A stretch of DNA of 64,000 nucleotides, from contig LUZT01000006.1 of NCBI GenBank assembly GCA_001602925.1, positions 312,569 to 376,568 on the forward strand, written 5' to 3'. Below the pieces are notes generated by a model that searched no databases, was not told the DNA's origin, and saw nothing but the letters and a program-made list of their open reading frames with translations. The translations under genes and the position numbers were made by a program. Shown in pieces: positions 44,441 through 53,316 of this stretch (within the stretch, counting starts at the first letter, position 1; the number at the start of each line of letters is the position of its first letter). This DNA comes from Chlorobiales bacterium Clorobi_01. Lineage in GTDB: Bacteria; Bacteroidota; Chlorobiia; Chlorobiales; Chlorobiaceae.

Positions 44441-46561
44441 ATGAAGAATCTCTGGAACGAGTCCGATCTGAACATGACGGCGGCTGGCCGTATCGACGCC
44501 GCCGATACTCCCGCGGAACTGGTGGAGCTGGTCTATGCTTCGAGGCTGCTCGGCAAGGATGATCGTCTGGTCATGCACGGCGGTGGCAACACCTCGGTCA
44601 AAAGCCTGCTGACCGATTTCATCGGCAACCACGCCAATGTCATCTACATCAAGGCGAGCGGCGTCAATCTGGCGTCGGTCGATGCCGGGGATTTCACGCC
44701 GGTGCGCATCGAGCCGCTCCGCAAGCTCCAACAGATGTACGAGTCCGGGCAGCGGCACAGCGAGGAGGATATCCGCCGTTTCTCGACCAGGGAGTTCAAG
44801 AATTTTCTCTTCCTGAACCTCTTCACCCTGACCGACCACATGGTCAGCCGTTCGCTCAGTCCGTCGATCGAAACCCTGCTTCACGCCTTTTTGCCGCATC
44901 GCTACATCATGCACACCCACTCGCTGGCGCTGCTCACGCTGAGCAACCAGACCGATGGCGAGCGTCTTTGCCGCGAGGCACTTGGCGATGGCTACGGACA
45001 GGTTCCCTACATCCAGCCGGGTCTCGGCCTGGCCAATCTCGCCCATGACGCATACGAGAAGAATCCTGCCATCGAGGGTCTCGTGCTGCACAAGCATGGT
45101 CTGGTGACCTTCGGCGATTCGGCGAAGGAGGCGTACGATCGCATGATCGACGGCGTCAACCGCATCGAGGAGCGGATCGCTTCCGCCGAGCGCAAGGTGT
45201 TCGCTTCGGCCCCGATGCCGACAGAGATCGCCAGCGTCGAAGAGGTAGCGCCCATCGTGCGTGGCGCGTGCTCGTTTGAGAAAACCCCCGGCGAGAAGGA
45301 TTACCAGAGCTTCGTGCTTGAATTCAGAAGCTCGCCCGCGCTGCTCGATTATCTCAAGATCGCCGACCTCGAAGCGTTCAGCAAAAAAGGGGCGATGACG
45401 CCGGATTTCATCATTCGCACCAAGAATCACCCCCTTGTGGCTCCGGCGCCGGATGCCGCCGATCTCGAAGGGTTCGGCAAGGAACTCAGGGCGCGCGCCG
45501 AGCGCTTCACGGAGGAGTATTGCGCCTATTTCGAACGCCAGCAGGCGGCCACCGGCATGAAGGTTTCGATGATCGATCCGATGCCACGCGTCGTGCTCGT
45601 CCCCGGTCTCGGCCTTTTTGGCCTCGGTCGCTCCGTCGCCGATGCGAAGCTCACAGCGGATATCGCCGAGCACTCGGCAGTGGCGATGCTCGACGCCGAG
45701 TCGATCGGTTCCTTCGAGTCGATTTCCGAGAAGGATGCTTTTGAGATCGAGTACTGGGATATGGAGCAGGCCAAGGTGCGCAAGAGCCATAACGGTGGCG
45801 AGTTCGCCGGCAAGGTGGCGCTCGTCACTGGCGGCGCGGGTGCCATCGGCCTTGCCACGGCGAAGGCGTTCAAGGCCAAAGGCGCGGAGATCGTCATCAT
45901 GGATCTCGATCCGGCGGCGCTCGAAAAAGCCGCGGGCGAACTCGGCTCCGGCACGCTCACGATTCCGTGCGACGTCACAAATTCCGCTGCGGTTCGCGAG
46001 GCGTTCGACACGGCCTGCCGCGCCTTCGGCGGACTCGACATCGTCGTCTCGAACGTCGGCGTCGCATGGCAGGGCAGAATTGGCGATGTCTCCGACGAGC
46101 TGCTCCGCAGGAGCTTCGAGCTCAACTTCTTCTCGCACCAGACCATTTCGCAGAACGCCGTTCGCATCATGCGCCGTCAGGGCACCGGTGGTGTGCTGCT
46201 TTACAACGTTTCGAAGCAGGCGGTCAATCCCGGTCCGGATTTTGGTCCGTACGGTCTGCCGAAAGCCGCGACGCTCTTTTTGCTCCGCCAGTACGCACTC
46301 GATCACGGGCGCGACGGCATCCGTGCCAACGGCGTCAACGCCGACCGTATTCGCAGCGGCCTGCTCACGCCGGAGATGATCAAGGCCCGTTCGGCGGCGC
46401 GCGGCCTCTCCGAGAGAGATTATATGGCCGGCAATCTGCTCGGCCTCGAAGTTTCGGCGGAGGATGTGGCGGATGCGTTTGTCCATCTGGCGCTCGAAAC
46501 CAAGACGACCGGATCGATCACCACGGTTGACGGTGGCAATATCGCCGCCGCACTGCGGTAA
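44441..46561 (+). CDS. Bifunctional class II aldolase / short-chain dehydrogenase
   Basis: Fusion protein of 706 residues. The N-terminal half is a class II (RhaD/FucA-type) aldolase with MHGGGNTSVK, the zinc ligands in MHTHSLALLTLSN (about residues 157-169) and HKHGLVTFGDS. The C-terminal part from about residue 450 is an SDR dehydrogenase with VTGGAGAIGLA, VSNVGVAWQG and the catalytic YGLPK pair. Related proteins cleave L-rhamnulose-1-phosphate and oxidise or reduce the aldehyde. Here the neighbours are a class I aldolase and a RuBisCO-like protein. A methylthio-pentulose phosphate is therefore an alternative substrate, which is inference. Confidence 0.9.
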   Translation: MKNLWNESDLNMTAAGRIDAADTPAELVELVYASRLLGKDDRLVMHGGGNTSVKSLLTDFIGNHANVIYIKASGVNLASVDAGDFTPVRIEPLRKLQQMYESGQRHSEEDIRRFSTREFKNFLFLNLFTLTDHMVSRSLSPSIETLLHAFLPHRYIMHTHSLALLTLSNQTDGERLCREALGDGYGQVPYIQPGLGLANLAHDAYEKNPAIEGLVLHKHGLVTFGDSAKEAYDRMIDGVNRIEERIASAERKVFASAPMPTEIASVEEVAPIVRGACSFEKTPGEKDYQSFVLEFRSSPALLDYLKIADLEAFSKKGAMTPDFIIRTKNHPLVAPAPDAADLEGFGKELRARAERFTEEYCAYFERQQAATGMKVSMIDPMPRVVLVPGLGLFGLGRSVADAKLTADIAEHSAVAMLDAESIGSFESISEKDAFEIEYWDMEQAKVRKSHNGGEFAGKVALVTGGAGAIGLATAKAFKAKGAEIVIMDLDPAALEKAAGELGSGTLTIPCDVTNSAAVREAFDTACRAFGGLDIVVSNVGVAWQGRIGDVSDELLRRSFELNFFSHQTISQNAVRIMRRQGTGGVLLYNVSKQAVNPGPDFGPYGLPKAATLFLLRQYALDHGRDGIRANGVNADRIRSGLLTPEMIKARSAARGLSERDYMAGNLLGLEVSAEDVADAFVHLALETKTTGSITTVDGGNIAAALR

Positions 46562-46613
46562 TCAATAGCGTAGCTTTTCATTTAAAACCATAACCGAACC
46601 AGGAGATCACACG

Positions 46614-47495
46614 ATGGCGGAGTACGATAAGGACAAACAGGCGAAAGAGTATTACACCGACATTCCGGTCAATACCCACGGCTTTTTTCTGAAAGGCGCT
46701 CACTCGCTCGACTGGGGCATGAAGAACCGCCTTTCGAGGATTTTCCGTCCCGACACCGGCAAGACGGTGATGTTCGCCATCGACCACGGCTACTTCCAGG
46801 GCCCGACCACCGGCCTCGAACGTCCCGACGTGAACATCGTGCCGCTCATGAAGCACGCCGACGCCATCATGCTGACCCGCGGCATCCTGCGCACCACCGT
46901 TCCGCCGAGCCTCACCAAGGCGGTCGTCATGCGGTGCAGCGGCGGCCCGAGCATCCTCAAGGAGCTGTCGGACGAGGAGCTTGCCGTTGACATCGAGGAC
47001 GCCATCCGCATGAACGTGGCCTGCATCACGCTTCAGGTCTTCATCGGCGGCGAGTACGAGACCCGCTCGATCCACAACATGACCAAGCTGGTCGATATGG
47101 GTCTGCGCTACGGCATTCCGACCATGGCCGTCACCGCTGTCGGCAAGGACATGGTTCGTGACGCGAAGTACTTCCGCCTCGCCACCCGCATCTGCGCAGA
47201 GCTTGGAGCGCAGATCGTCAAGACCTACTACGTGCCGGAAGATTTCGAGACCGTTATCGCCTCCTGCCCGGTGCCGATCGTGATGGCTGGCGGCAAGAAG
47301 CTGCCCGAACTCGATGCTCTGACCATGTCGTACAACGCCATCCAGGAGGGCGCGGCTGGCGTCGATATGGGCCGTAACATCTTCCAGAGCGACAATCCCG
47401 AGGAGATGATGCTCGCGGTCAACAAGATCGTGCACGAGGGGTACAACCCGAACGAAGCCTACGAGTACTTCAATACGCTCGTGGCCGCGAAGTAA
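46614..47495 (+). CDS. Class I aldolase of the FbaB/LsrF (DeoC-like) family
   Basis: Schiff-base aldolase or thiolase-fold protein of 293 residues. Seen are [19 protein letters not shown] near residues 44-62, the [13 protein letters not shown] strand, [17 protein letters not shown] near the C-terminus, and the probable Schiff-base lysine in [12 protein letters not shown]. LsrF, which acts on the autoinducer-2 pathway product, and archaeal-type FBP aldolases are in this family. It lies 53 bases after the aldolase-dehydrogenase gene with AGGAG before its ATG, and a terminator follows. An isolated gluconeogenic aldolase is possible, but the gene context suggests a specialised sugar-phosphate route. 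Confidence 0.88.
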   Translation: MAEYDKDKQAKEYYTDIPVNTHGFFLKGAHSLDWGMKNRLSRIFRPDTGKTVMFAIDHGYFQGPTTGLERPDVNIVPLMKHADAIMLTRGILRTTVPPSLTKAVVMRCSGGPSILKELSDEELAVDIEDAIRMNVACITLQVFIGGEYETRSIHNMTKLVDMGLRYGIPTMAVTAVGKDMVRDAKYFRLATRICAELGAQIVKTYYVPEDFETVIASCPVPIVMAGGKKLPELDALTMSYNAIQEGAAGVDMGRNIFQSDNPEEMMLAVNKIVHEGYNPNEAYEYFNTLVAAK

Positions 47496-47530
47496 TTTGT
47501 CCGGCGGCACTGTTCCGCCTTGATTGTCAA

Positions 47531-47563
47531 CAGGGAGGTGGTTGTATCAGCCTCCCGCTTTTT
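47531..47563 (+). terminator. Terminator between aldolase and RuBisCO-like genes
   Basis: GGGAGG pairs with CCTCCC, with an extra wobble pair, followed by GCTTTTTATA. It suggests that the RuBisCO-like gene has its own promoter. Confidence 0.7.
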
Positions 47564-47594
47564 ATAACTGTGCAGCGGCTGATCGAATCAAATT

Positions 47595-48899
47595 ATGAAT
47601 GCTGAAGACGTCAAAGGTTTTTTTGCTTCCAGGGAATCGCTCGACATGGAGCAATACCTTGTTCTCGACTATTACCTCGAATGCGTTGGTGATATCGAGA
47701 CCGCTCTCGCCCATTTCTGCAGTGAACAGTCAACCGCTCAGTGGAAGAGGGTAGGCGTTGACGAAGACTTCAGGCCGGTGCACGCCGCCAAGGTGATCGG
47801 TTACGATGTGATCGAGGAGCTGGAGCAGCTCAGCTATCCGGTCAAGCACTCCGAGACCGGCAAGATTCATGCCTGTCGCGTGACGATCGCTCATCCGCAC
47901 TGCAATTTCGGGCCGAAGATTCCCAATCTTCTGACCGCCGTTTGCGGCGAGGGCACCTACTTCACGCCGGGCGTACCGGTGGTGAAGCTGATGGACATTC
48001 ACTTTCCCGACACCTACCTCGCCGATTTCGAGGGACCGAAGTTCGGCATCGAGGGGTTGCGCGACATTCTCAACGCTCACGGGCGTCCGATCTTCTTTGG
48101 TGTCGTCAAACCAAATATCGGTCTCAGTCCTGGGGAGTTTGCCGAGATCGCCTACCAGAGCTGGCTGGGCGGACTCGATATCGCCAAGGATGACGAGATG
48201 CTGGCCGATGTGACCTGGTCGAGCATCGAAGAGCGTGCGGCTCATCTCGGCAAGGCGCGGCGCAAGGCCGAAGCCGAGACCGGTGAACCCAAGATTTACC
48301 TGGCCAACATCACTGACGAGGTGGACAGCCTGATGGAGAAGCACGATGTTGCCGTACGCAACGGAGCCAATGCCTTGCTCATCAATGCGCTTCCGGTGGG
48401 ACTGAGTGCCGTCCGGATGCTCAGCAACTACACGCAGGTGCCGCTGATCGGTCATTTTCCGTTCATCGCCTCGTTCAGCCGCATGGAAAAATATGGCATT
48501 CACTCCAAGGTGATGACCAAGTTGCAGCGCCTTGCCGGTCTCGACGTGGTGATCATGCCCGGCTTCGGCGGTCGCATGATGACTCCCGAGGAGGAGGTGC
48601 TCGAAAACGTGATCGAGTGCACCAAACCGATGGGTCGCATCAAGCCGTGCCTTCCGGTGCCCGGCGGCAGCGATTCAGCGCTGACGCTTCAGACCGTGTA
48701 TGAAAAGGTCGGCAACGTAGACTTCGGCTTCGTACCGGGGCGCGGCGTGTTCGGCCATCCGATGGGGCCGAAAGCTGGCGCCAAAAGCATCAGGCAGGCG
48801 TGGGAGGCTATCGGGCAGGGCATTTCAATCGAAACCTGGGCCGAGACCCATCCAGAACTCCAGGCCATGGTTGATCAGAGTGCGCTGAAGAAGGACTGA
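47595..48899 (+). CDS. RuBisCO-like protein (form IV, Chlorobium type)
   Basis: Large-subunit homologue of 434 residues that should not fix CO2. The catalytic loop KPNIGLSP (Lys172) and the metal-ligand motif KDDE (Lys198, Asp200, Glu201) are kept. Other residues differ from true RuBisCO: the region that normally carries the active-site His reads [20 protein letters not shown], and the flexible loop-6 Lys segment is replaced around [15 protein letters not shown]. Form IV proteins of this clade have been linked to sulfur metabolism and oxidative stress responses in Chlorobaculum. Their reaction is unknown to me. A terminator separates it from the aldolases and an SDR gene follows after 34 bases. 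Confidence 0.93.
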   Translation: MNAEDVKGFFASRESLDMEQYLVLDYYLECVGDIETALAHFCSEQSTAQWKRVGVDEDFRPVHAAKVIGYDVIEELEQLSYPVKHSETGKIHACRVTIAHPHCNFGPKIPNLLTAVCGEGTYFTPGVPVVKLMDIHFPDTYLADFEGPKFGIEGLRDILNAHGRPIFFGVVKPNIGLSPGEFAEIAYQSWLGGLDIAKDDEMLADVTWSSIEERAAHLGKARRKAEAETGEPKIYLANITDEVDSLMEKHDVAVRNGANALLINALPVGLSAVRMLSNYTQVPLIGHFPFIASFSRMEKYGIHSKVMTKLQRLAGLDVVIMPGFGGRMMTPEEEVLENVIECTKPMGRIKPCLPVPGGSDSALTLQTVYEKVGNVDFGFVPGRGVFGHPMGPKAGAKSIRQAWEAIGQGISIETWAETHPELQAMVDQSALKKD

Positions 48900-48933
48900 A
48901 AAGCGGCGCTGCCGGGGGCTGAAACGTGTCGTC

Positions 48934-49758
48934 ATGAAACAGCTTGAGAACAGGGTCGCCGTCATCACCGGCTCGACCAAAGGCATCGGCAGGGCAATCG
49001 CCCGCGAGTTCGTCCGGCAGGGAGCGAAGGTGGTTATCACCTCCAGCCGTCAGGAGAATGTCGAAGCCGCCCTCCGCGAATATCCCGAAGGTTTGGTTCA
49101 TGGCCACGTCAGTGACGTGTCGTCATACGCCAGCGTCGAGGCGCTCGTCGATGCCGCCGTTCGGCGGTTCGGCGCGTTTGACTGCTTCATCAACAACGCC
49201 GGAATCTCCGACCCTTTCACCAGCGTCTGCGACAGCGATCCGGCGGCGTGGAGCCGCGTGATCGACACCAACCTCAAGGGCACCTACAATGGCAGCCGGG
49301 CCGCCGCCCGCTACTTCCTGTCGGTAGGCAGGCGCGGCAAAATTATCAATATGGCCGGATCGGGCACCGACAAAGGCTCGAACACCCCTTTTATTTCGGC
49401 CTACGGCTCGACCAAGGCGGCCATTGCTCGCTTCACCTTTGCCATGGCTGAAGAGTACCGCAACGCCGGTCTTTCGATCATGCTGCTCCATCCAGGCCTG
49501 GTCAGGACAGAGATCAATCATCCGGAGCGGACGACGCCCGAACTGCAAAAGCAGCTCAAAACCTTCAATATCATTCTCGACATCTTCGCACAAAGCCCCG
49601 ATCTGGCCGCGCAATATGCTGTCAAAATGGCATCCTCGTGGAGCGACGGCAAGACGGGACTCTATCTCTCCGCGCTTGACGGAAAACGCAAGAAGATGAT
49701 GCTTCTGAGCTATCCGTTTCGTAAACTGCTCAACAGAATCGACCGGCAAACTTATTAA
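48934..49758 (+). CDS. Short-chain dehydrogenase/reductase
   Basis: Classical SDR of 274 residues. Cofactor loop ITGSTKGIGRAIA (residues about 11-23), the NNAG motif, the catalytic Tyr and Lys in SAYGSTKAAIARF, and the Ser in GSGTDKGSNTPF are all present. The substrate is unknown. It follows the RuBisCO-like gene by 34 bases and precedes an LptE-like gene by 11 bases. It can therefore be read as part of the aldolase/RuBisCO-like neighbourhood or as the start of a lipoprotein operon. The C-terminus ends in a basic LLNRIDRQTY. Confidence 0.85.
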   Translation: MKQLENRVAVITGSTKGIGRAIAREFVRQGAKVVITSSRQENVEAALREYPEGLVHGHVSDVSSYASVEALVDAAVRRFGAFDCFINNAGISDPFTSVCDSDPAAWSRVIDTNLKGTYNGSRAAARYFLSVGRRGKIINMAGSGTDKGSNTPFISAYGSTKAAIARFTFAMAEEYRNAGLSIMLLHPGLVRTEINHPERTTPELQKQLKTFNIILDIFAQSPDLAAQYAVKMASSWSDGKTGLYLSALDGKRKKMMLLSYPFRKLLNRIDRQTY

Positions 49759-49769
49759 TCACGAAAGCC

Positions 49770-50279
49770 ATGCGCAAGACGACCGGAACTCTTTTCGCGC
49801 TTCTTACACTTGTGATGCTCATTTTGCAGGGCTGCTACAGCTTTACCGGTGCATCGCTTCCATCGCATTTGCACACGGTCGCCGTGCCGCTGTTCGATGA
49901 TACCACCCAGGCCGGTATCGCGGAATTCAGGGAAACTATCACGCGTAATCTTATCAACAAGATCGAATCGCAGAGCACGCTTTCGATTGAGGCTGATCCT
50001 TCACGCTCTGATGCGGTGCTGAAGGGTGCGATTGTCTCCTACAGCGACGAACCGAGCCAGCTTGGTAGCGCCACGGAGCGGGCCGTGACCAACCGGATCA
50101 CGATTGTCCTGCAAGCCGATTTTGACGACAGGGTCAAAAATACCAGGCTTTTTTCGCAGACATTTGTCGGCTTTGCCGATTATCAGGCAGGCAGTTATAC
50201 CGCCCAGCAAACCGCTATACAGAGCGCCTATAACATGGCCGTCGAAGATCTCTTCAACCGGATGATTTCGAACTGGTGA
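49770..50279 (+). CDS. LptE-like lipoprotein
   Basis: Lipoprotein of 169 residues. The signal peptide ends at a lipobox LILQGCYSF (Cys about 22). The mature part has the LptE-like pattern SLPSHLHTVAVPLFDDTTQ followed by an alpha-beta domain and the C-terminal motif AYNMAVEDLFNRMISNW. In Bacteroidota and Chlorobi such proteins are thought to be the outer-membrane LptE partner in lipopolysaccharide assembly. It lies 11 bases after the SDR gene and a bidirectional terminator follows. Confidence 0.82.
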   Translation: MRKTTGTLFALLTLVMLILQGCYSFTGASLPSHLHTVAVPLFDDTTQAGIAEFRETITRNLINKIESQSTLSIEADPSRSDAVLKGAIVSYSDEPSQLGSATERAVTNRITIVLQADFDDRVKNTRLFSQTFVGFADYQAGSYTAQQTAIQSAYNMAVEDLFNRMISNW

Positions 50280-50320
50280 GAAGAATGATGAATTGAACGG
50301 AGGGGGACCCGGCTTTTTTC

Positions 50321-50347
50321 CCTATGTGGTCTATAAGTCCTGTAAAA
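50321..50347. repeat. Degenerate 9-nt tandem repeat (CTATAA core)
   Basis: CTATGT, CTATAA and CTGTAA start at 50321, 50330 and 50339, exactly nine bases apart. The inverse complement of the same words occurs at 52475-52507. Confidence 0.45.
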
Positions 50348-50364
50348 GCTTTAAGGGAAATGAG

Positions 50365-50389
50365 TAAGGGCGGTTTGGGAGCCGCCCTT
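50365..50389. terminator. Bidirectional terminator between lptE-like and DUF883-like genes
   Basis: AAGGGCGG pairs with CCGCCCTT around an 8-base loop between two convergent genes. Confidence 0.8.
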
Positions 50390-50413
50390 TGATTCGCCAT
50401 GTGTCGGTAAATT

Positions 50414-50854
50414 CTACGAGGTTTTACTCTTTTTTTCTTCGACGCGGCTTTTGAGCCAAGTGATTGCCAAGTCTCTGAAGGTATGCAGAAGCTCTATTCC
50501 TATGGCTCCCACTGCGACGCCGACGGGTGATGGCTGCTTTTCCTGGGTTGCCTGAGCTGCTTGAGGCGCTTGCGATACAGGCTGGGGTTGAGGCGGATGG
50601 ACGGCGATAGGCTGGCGTTTTGGAGTGAGGGCCGACCTGATGATGCGGCCCGCAACAATGCCGGTGACGAAGGAGACTCCGGTTGCCTCAACAGGATGTT
50701 TTTTGATAAGCTCCATCGGTGACAGCTCCTCCTGCAAATCCTCTTTCAACTGCCTGGTTCGCTTCCTGATCTGTTCCCCGCGTTCGCTTATCGTCTGTTC
50801 CAGCTCGTCGATTCTCGACTGGATGTTTTTGATCGGGTCATTTGCGTTAGTCAT
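50414..50854 (-). CDS. Membrane-associated coiled-coil protein, unknown
   Basis: Protein of 146 residues. The N-terminal third is a charged coiled coil (IQSRIDELEQTISERGEQIR and following). One short hydrophobic segment (VEATGVSFVTGIVAGRI) and a Pro/Gln-rich stretch follow, then a second amphipathic segment with GIELLHTFRDLAITWL. It resembles the DUF883/YqjD type only loosely. The start overlaps the upstream holin-like gene by 8 bases. Together with the two genes to its right it forms a three-gene envelope operon. Confidence 0.65.
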   Translation of the reverse strand: MTNANDPIKNIQSRIDELEQTISERGEQIRKRTRQLKEDLQEELSPMELIKKHPVEATGVSFVTGIVAGRIIRSALTPKRQPIAVHPPQPQPVSQAPQAAQATQEKQPSPVGVAVGAIGIELLHTFRDLAITWLKSRVEEKKSKTS

Positions 50855-51245
50855 TGGCGGAGAGAAGAATTTTATGGATGAAGTTCTTCAGCGCATTCGG
50901 CTTGACTTTGGTGAAGAATGCGAAAGTGACAAGGAATAGCAGACTCACCAGAAGATACCCCAGCCAGGTGTGGCCGAACAGTTCACCAAAAAGCAGGGCG
51001 ATGGTGGTGATAAGGTAGGCGACGCCGATCATGAGGACAACAAGCAGAAGCACCAGTGCGCCGACCAGAGCTACCTTGTCGGTCAGTTCTATCTTGAACA
51101 GTTCGAGTTTTGCATCGATGATAGCCTTCAGGTCTTCAATGGTCGAATTGACCGTGCTGTCGATCAGACCGGGGATGCCTTTTTTCGGGCGATCCAGGTC
51201 TGCTTTACGGCTGACGTTGCCTGGCTCCTGTTTCATCCAGCTCAT
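50847..51245 (-). CDS. Phage-holin-like / YqjE-type membrane protein
   Basis: Protein of 132 residues with a soluble amphipathic N-terminus (STIEDLKAIIDAKLELFKIE) and two membrane helices (about residues 58-85 and 94-114). This matches the Phage_holin_3_6/YqjE family of inner-membrane proteins, common in bacterial genomes and not related to phage lysis. It overlaps the next gene by 8 bases and follows the 89-residue gene by 15 bases. Confidence 0.7.
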   Translation of the reverse strand: MSWMKQEPGNVSRKADLDRPKKGIPGLIDSTVNSTIEDLKAIIDAKLELFKIELTDKVALVGALVLLLVVLMIGVAYLITTIALLFGELFGHTWLGYLLVSLLFLVTFAFFTKVKPNALKNFIHKILLSAND

Positions 51246-51260
51246 TCGATAACGGGTTTT

Positions 51261-51530
51261 TTATCTTTTCCTCTTCAGCAGAAATCCAAGGAAAACACCA
51301 GCGCCAAGAGCGTAAAAGAAAGAATTTACCGGATTTTCCGTGATGTACTCTTTGGCTTTATCGCGCGCGTCGAGCATCTTTTCCCAGGTTTCGCTCTCCT
51401 TGAATTCGCTGAAAGCCTCCGAAACTTTCTGGCTGACTTCCCTGAACGGCTCAGGAATTTCATCATGAACAGCAGGGCCAGTTTTGGGCTGCTCCTGGGA
51501 TATATCGTTGACCGGTATCTGGTGTTCCAT
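51261..51530 (-). CDS. DUF883/YqjD-like small protein with C-terminal membrane helix
   Basis: Protein of 89 residues: an acidic helical part (FREVSQKVSEAFSEFKESET and following) and a C-terminal anchor ENPVNSFFYALGAGVFLGFL ending KRKR. This is the layout of YqjD-type tail-anchored proteins that associate with ribosomes in other bacteria. It heads the three-gene minus-strand operon with the holin-like gene 15 bases downstream. Confidence 0.7.
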   Translation of the reverse strand: MEHQIPVNDISQEQPKTGPAVHDEIPEPFREVSQKVSEAFSEFKESETWEKMLDARDKAKEYITENPVNSFFYALGAGVFLGFLLKRKR

Positions 51531-51681
51531 AGTGATCGATGGAATATTTTAGTGAGCCAATTGCCTGAATATAGGAAAAATAACAGATGCAACGGTTGGC
51601 TTGTTCCCGGTTGCCGGGTTGCGCGACTTGAGCAAGGGGACGTAACGTTTGAAATTCAATCCCCGGCTCATGGTTCATTAT

Positions 51682-52419
51682 TTAGAACAACATCCGCCCG
51701 CCGTCCACGTTGATCACCTGGCCGGTGATGTATTCGGTTTCCATCAGGAACCGGATTGCCATGACGATGTCCATCGGGTCGCCGAGGCGCTCCAGCGGGA
51801 TTTTGCCGACAAGGTCGGCTTCCGGCTCCTCGTCGCGCCCGGAGTAGGCCGAGATGGTGCCCGGTGCGATGGAGTTGACGAGAATTTTTGGAGCCATTTC
51901 CTTGGCGAAAATTCTCGTGAGGTGCTGGATGCCCGACTTCGAGACCGTGTACGGCGCGTAGTTGCGCCAAACGAGATTTGCTGAAATATCGGTCATCGTG
52001 ATGATGCGTGAGACGAACGGCTGTTTCAACATGATCCGCGAGGCCTGTTGCATCGTGAAGAATGCACCTTTGAGATTGGTATCGACGAGGCTGTCCCATT
52101 CCGGTTCGGTCACGTCGAGCAGGGGAGTGCGGAAAAAGTTTGAGGCGCTCGTGATGAGCAGGTCGAGGCGGTTGAAGTGCTTGCTGAAGATCGCGAACGC
52201 CTTCTCGATCTCGGTGACGTTCGAAACGTCGCACCGCACCATCTGCGATTCCGGGCTGACCCAGCGGATTTTTTCAAGCGTCTCCTTCGCCTTCTCCCCC
52301 GAGTGCTGCCAGGTGAAAAAGATCGAATAGCCCTGCCCGGCAATGGCCAAGGCTATTTCACTTCCGAGCTTGCCCGAAGCTCCGGTCATGAAGCACACCT
52401 TTTTTCCTGAAACGCTCAT
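51682..52419 (-). CDS. Short-chain dehydrogenase/reductase
   Basis: SDR of 245 residues with the cofactor loop FMTGASGKLGSEIA, the catalytic Tyr and Lys in APYTVSKSGIQHL, a Ser in MTDISANLVW and a C-terminal GQVINVDGGRMLF. The overall pattern is of the FabG/pteridine reductase branch; the substrate is unknown. The start was set at 52417-52419. A 12-codon longer frame is possible. It lies downstream of a response regulator operon but a strong hairpin (52468-52503) separates them. Confidence 0.85.
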   Translation of the reverse strand: MSVSGKKVCFMTGASGKLGSEIALAIAGQGYSIFFTWQHSGEKAKETLEKIRWVSPESQMVRCDVSNVTEIEKAFAIFSKHFNRLDLLITSASNFFRTPLLDVTEPEWDSLVDTNLKGAFFTMQQASRIMLKQPFVSRIITMTDISANLVWRNYAPYTVSKSGIQHLTRIFAKEMAPKILVNSIAPGTISAYSGRDEEPEADLVGKIPLERLGDPMDIVMAIRFLMETEYITGQVINVDGGRMLF

Positions 52420-52467
52420 GGTGGTGAAAGCTGGTTGAGATGGCGTTTTTTTCAAGGTAATAAAAAA

Positions 52468-52503
52468 TATGCCCTATAAATCGTATAGGACTTATAGGGC
52501 ATA
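52468..52503 (-). terminator. Terminator behind the two-component operon, built from a 9-nt repeat
   Basis: TATGCCCTATAA and TTATAGGGCATA form a perfect 12-bp stem, and on the minus strand it is followed by TTTTTTATTA. The same segment carries a 9-base period: TATAAA, TATAGG, TATAGG and TAGAGG at 52475, 52484, 52493 and 52502. Confidence 0.8.
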
Positions 52504-52536
52504 GAGGATAGGATTTTGGCGTGTCGGGCAAGCGGC

Positions 52537-53304
52537 TCACTTGATGCTCAGCGGTTCCGATAGACGGAAACCTTTGCCTCGTACTGTTCTGACCGGAAGC
52601 TTTATGCCGTGTTCAGCGCCTTTCTGGCGAAGGCGGTGAACCACGACGTCCAGTGCCTTGCTGCCTGACGTAACGTCATCGTAGCCGAGAGCCTCTGTAA
52701 GCTCCTGACGGGAGACAAAATTTGGATTCGATGCAAGGTGCGCCAGAAGGTCCACCTCTTTTGATGACAGACTGAGTTTGTCGCCCGTGGGCGCGATGAC
52801 GGTAGCCGTGGCTACCAAAAGTTGCCAACCGGGGGATAGCGTTTCAAGCGGATTCATGCCGCGCGCCTGTTTTTCTTCTCCTTTTGTGGAGAGCCTGCCA
52901 AGGTTGCTTTCGACCGATGCGATGAGTTCGTCGGTATTGACCGGCTTGAGCAAATAGGTGTCGGCTCCGGCCTTGTATGCTGAAACACGGCTTTCAAGTG
53001 AAGAACGGGCGGTCAGAATGATGATCCGCATATTGGTATTTTGCCTGATAAACTCGGCAAGCACCACACCGTTCTGGTCAGGAAGGCCAAGGTCAAGAAT
53101 CACCAGCGCATAAGGCTTCTGAGCGACTTTTTGGTAGAAATCCAGAGCACTTTTTGCCCCGGTCACTTCATAACCATAAAGGGTAAGGGTTTCGACAACG
53201 CTGTCCCGAAAATCGCGGTCATCTTCCACGACAATAATCCTGCCCCGCTCAGTCTCATTACTGACTGGTGCAGCCTGTTCAACGGTTACCGAATCTGTAT
53301 TCAT
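52537..53304 (-). CDS. OmpR-type response regulator
   Basis: DNA-binding response regulator of 255 residues. The receiver domain (about residues 20-135) shows acidic residues in VVEDDRDF, the phosphorylation Asp in LVILDLGLPDQNG, a Thr in LTARSS, and the Lys in LLKPVNTDE. A winged-helix domain follows at about residues 160-250, with SLSSKEVDLLAHLASNP and DVVVHRLRQKG. An N-terminal extension of about 20 residues precedes the receiver. It follows the histidine kinase gene by 12 bases, so the two form one operon and a cognate pair. Confidence 0.92.
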   Translation of the reverse strand: MNTDSVTVEQAAPVSNETERGRIIVVEDDRDFRDSVVETLTLYGYEVTGAKSALDFYQKVAQKPYALVILDLGLPDQNGVVLAEFIRQNTNMRIIILTARSSLESRVSAYKAGADTYLLKPVNTDELIASVESNLGRLSTKGEEKQARGMNPLETLSPGWQLLVATATVIAPTGDKLSLSSKEVDLLAHLASNPNFVSRQELTEALGYDDVTSGSKALDVVVHRLRQKGAEHGIKLPVRTVRGKGFRLSEPLSIK

Positions 53305-53316
53305 AGGCGTTTCTGA

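Noticed and set aside
44432-46486. Long antisense open frame opposite the aldolase-dehydrogenase fusion
   Set aside because: Shadow of a strongly coding strand; composition is skewed to Arg, His and Ala with no motif.
50847-51245. Holin-like gene as evidence of a prophage
   Set aside because: No other phage genes are nearby and this family is common in bacterial chromosomes.
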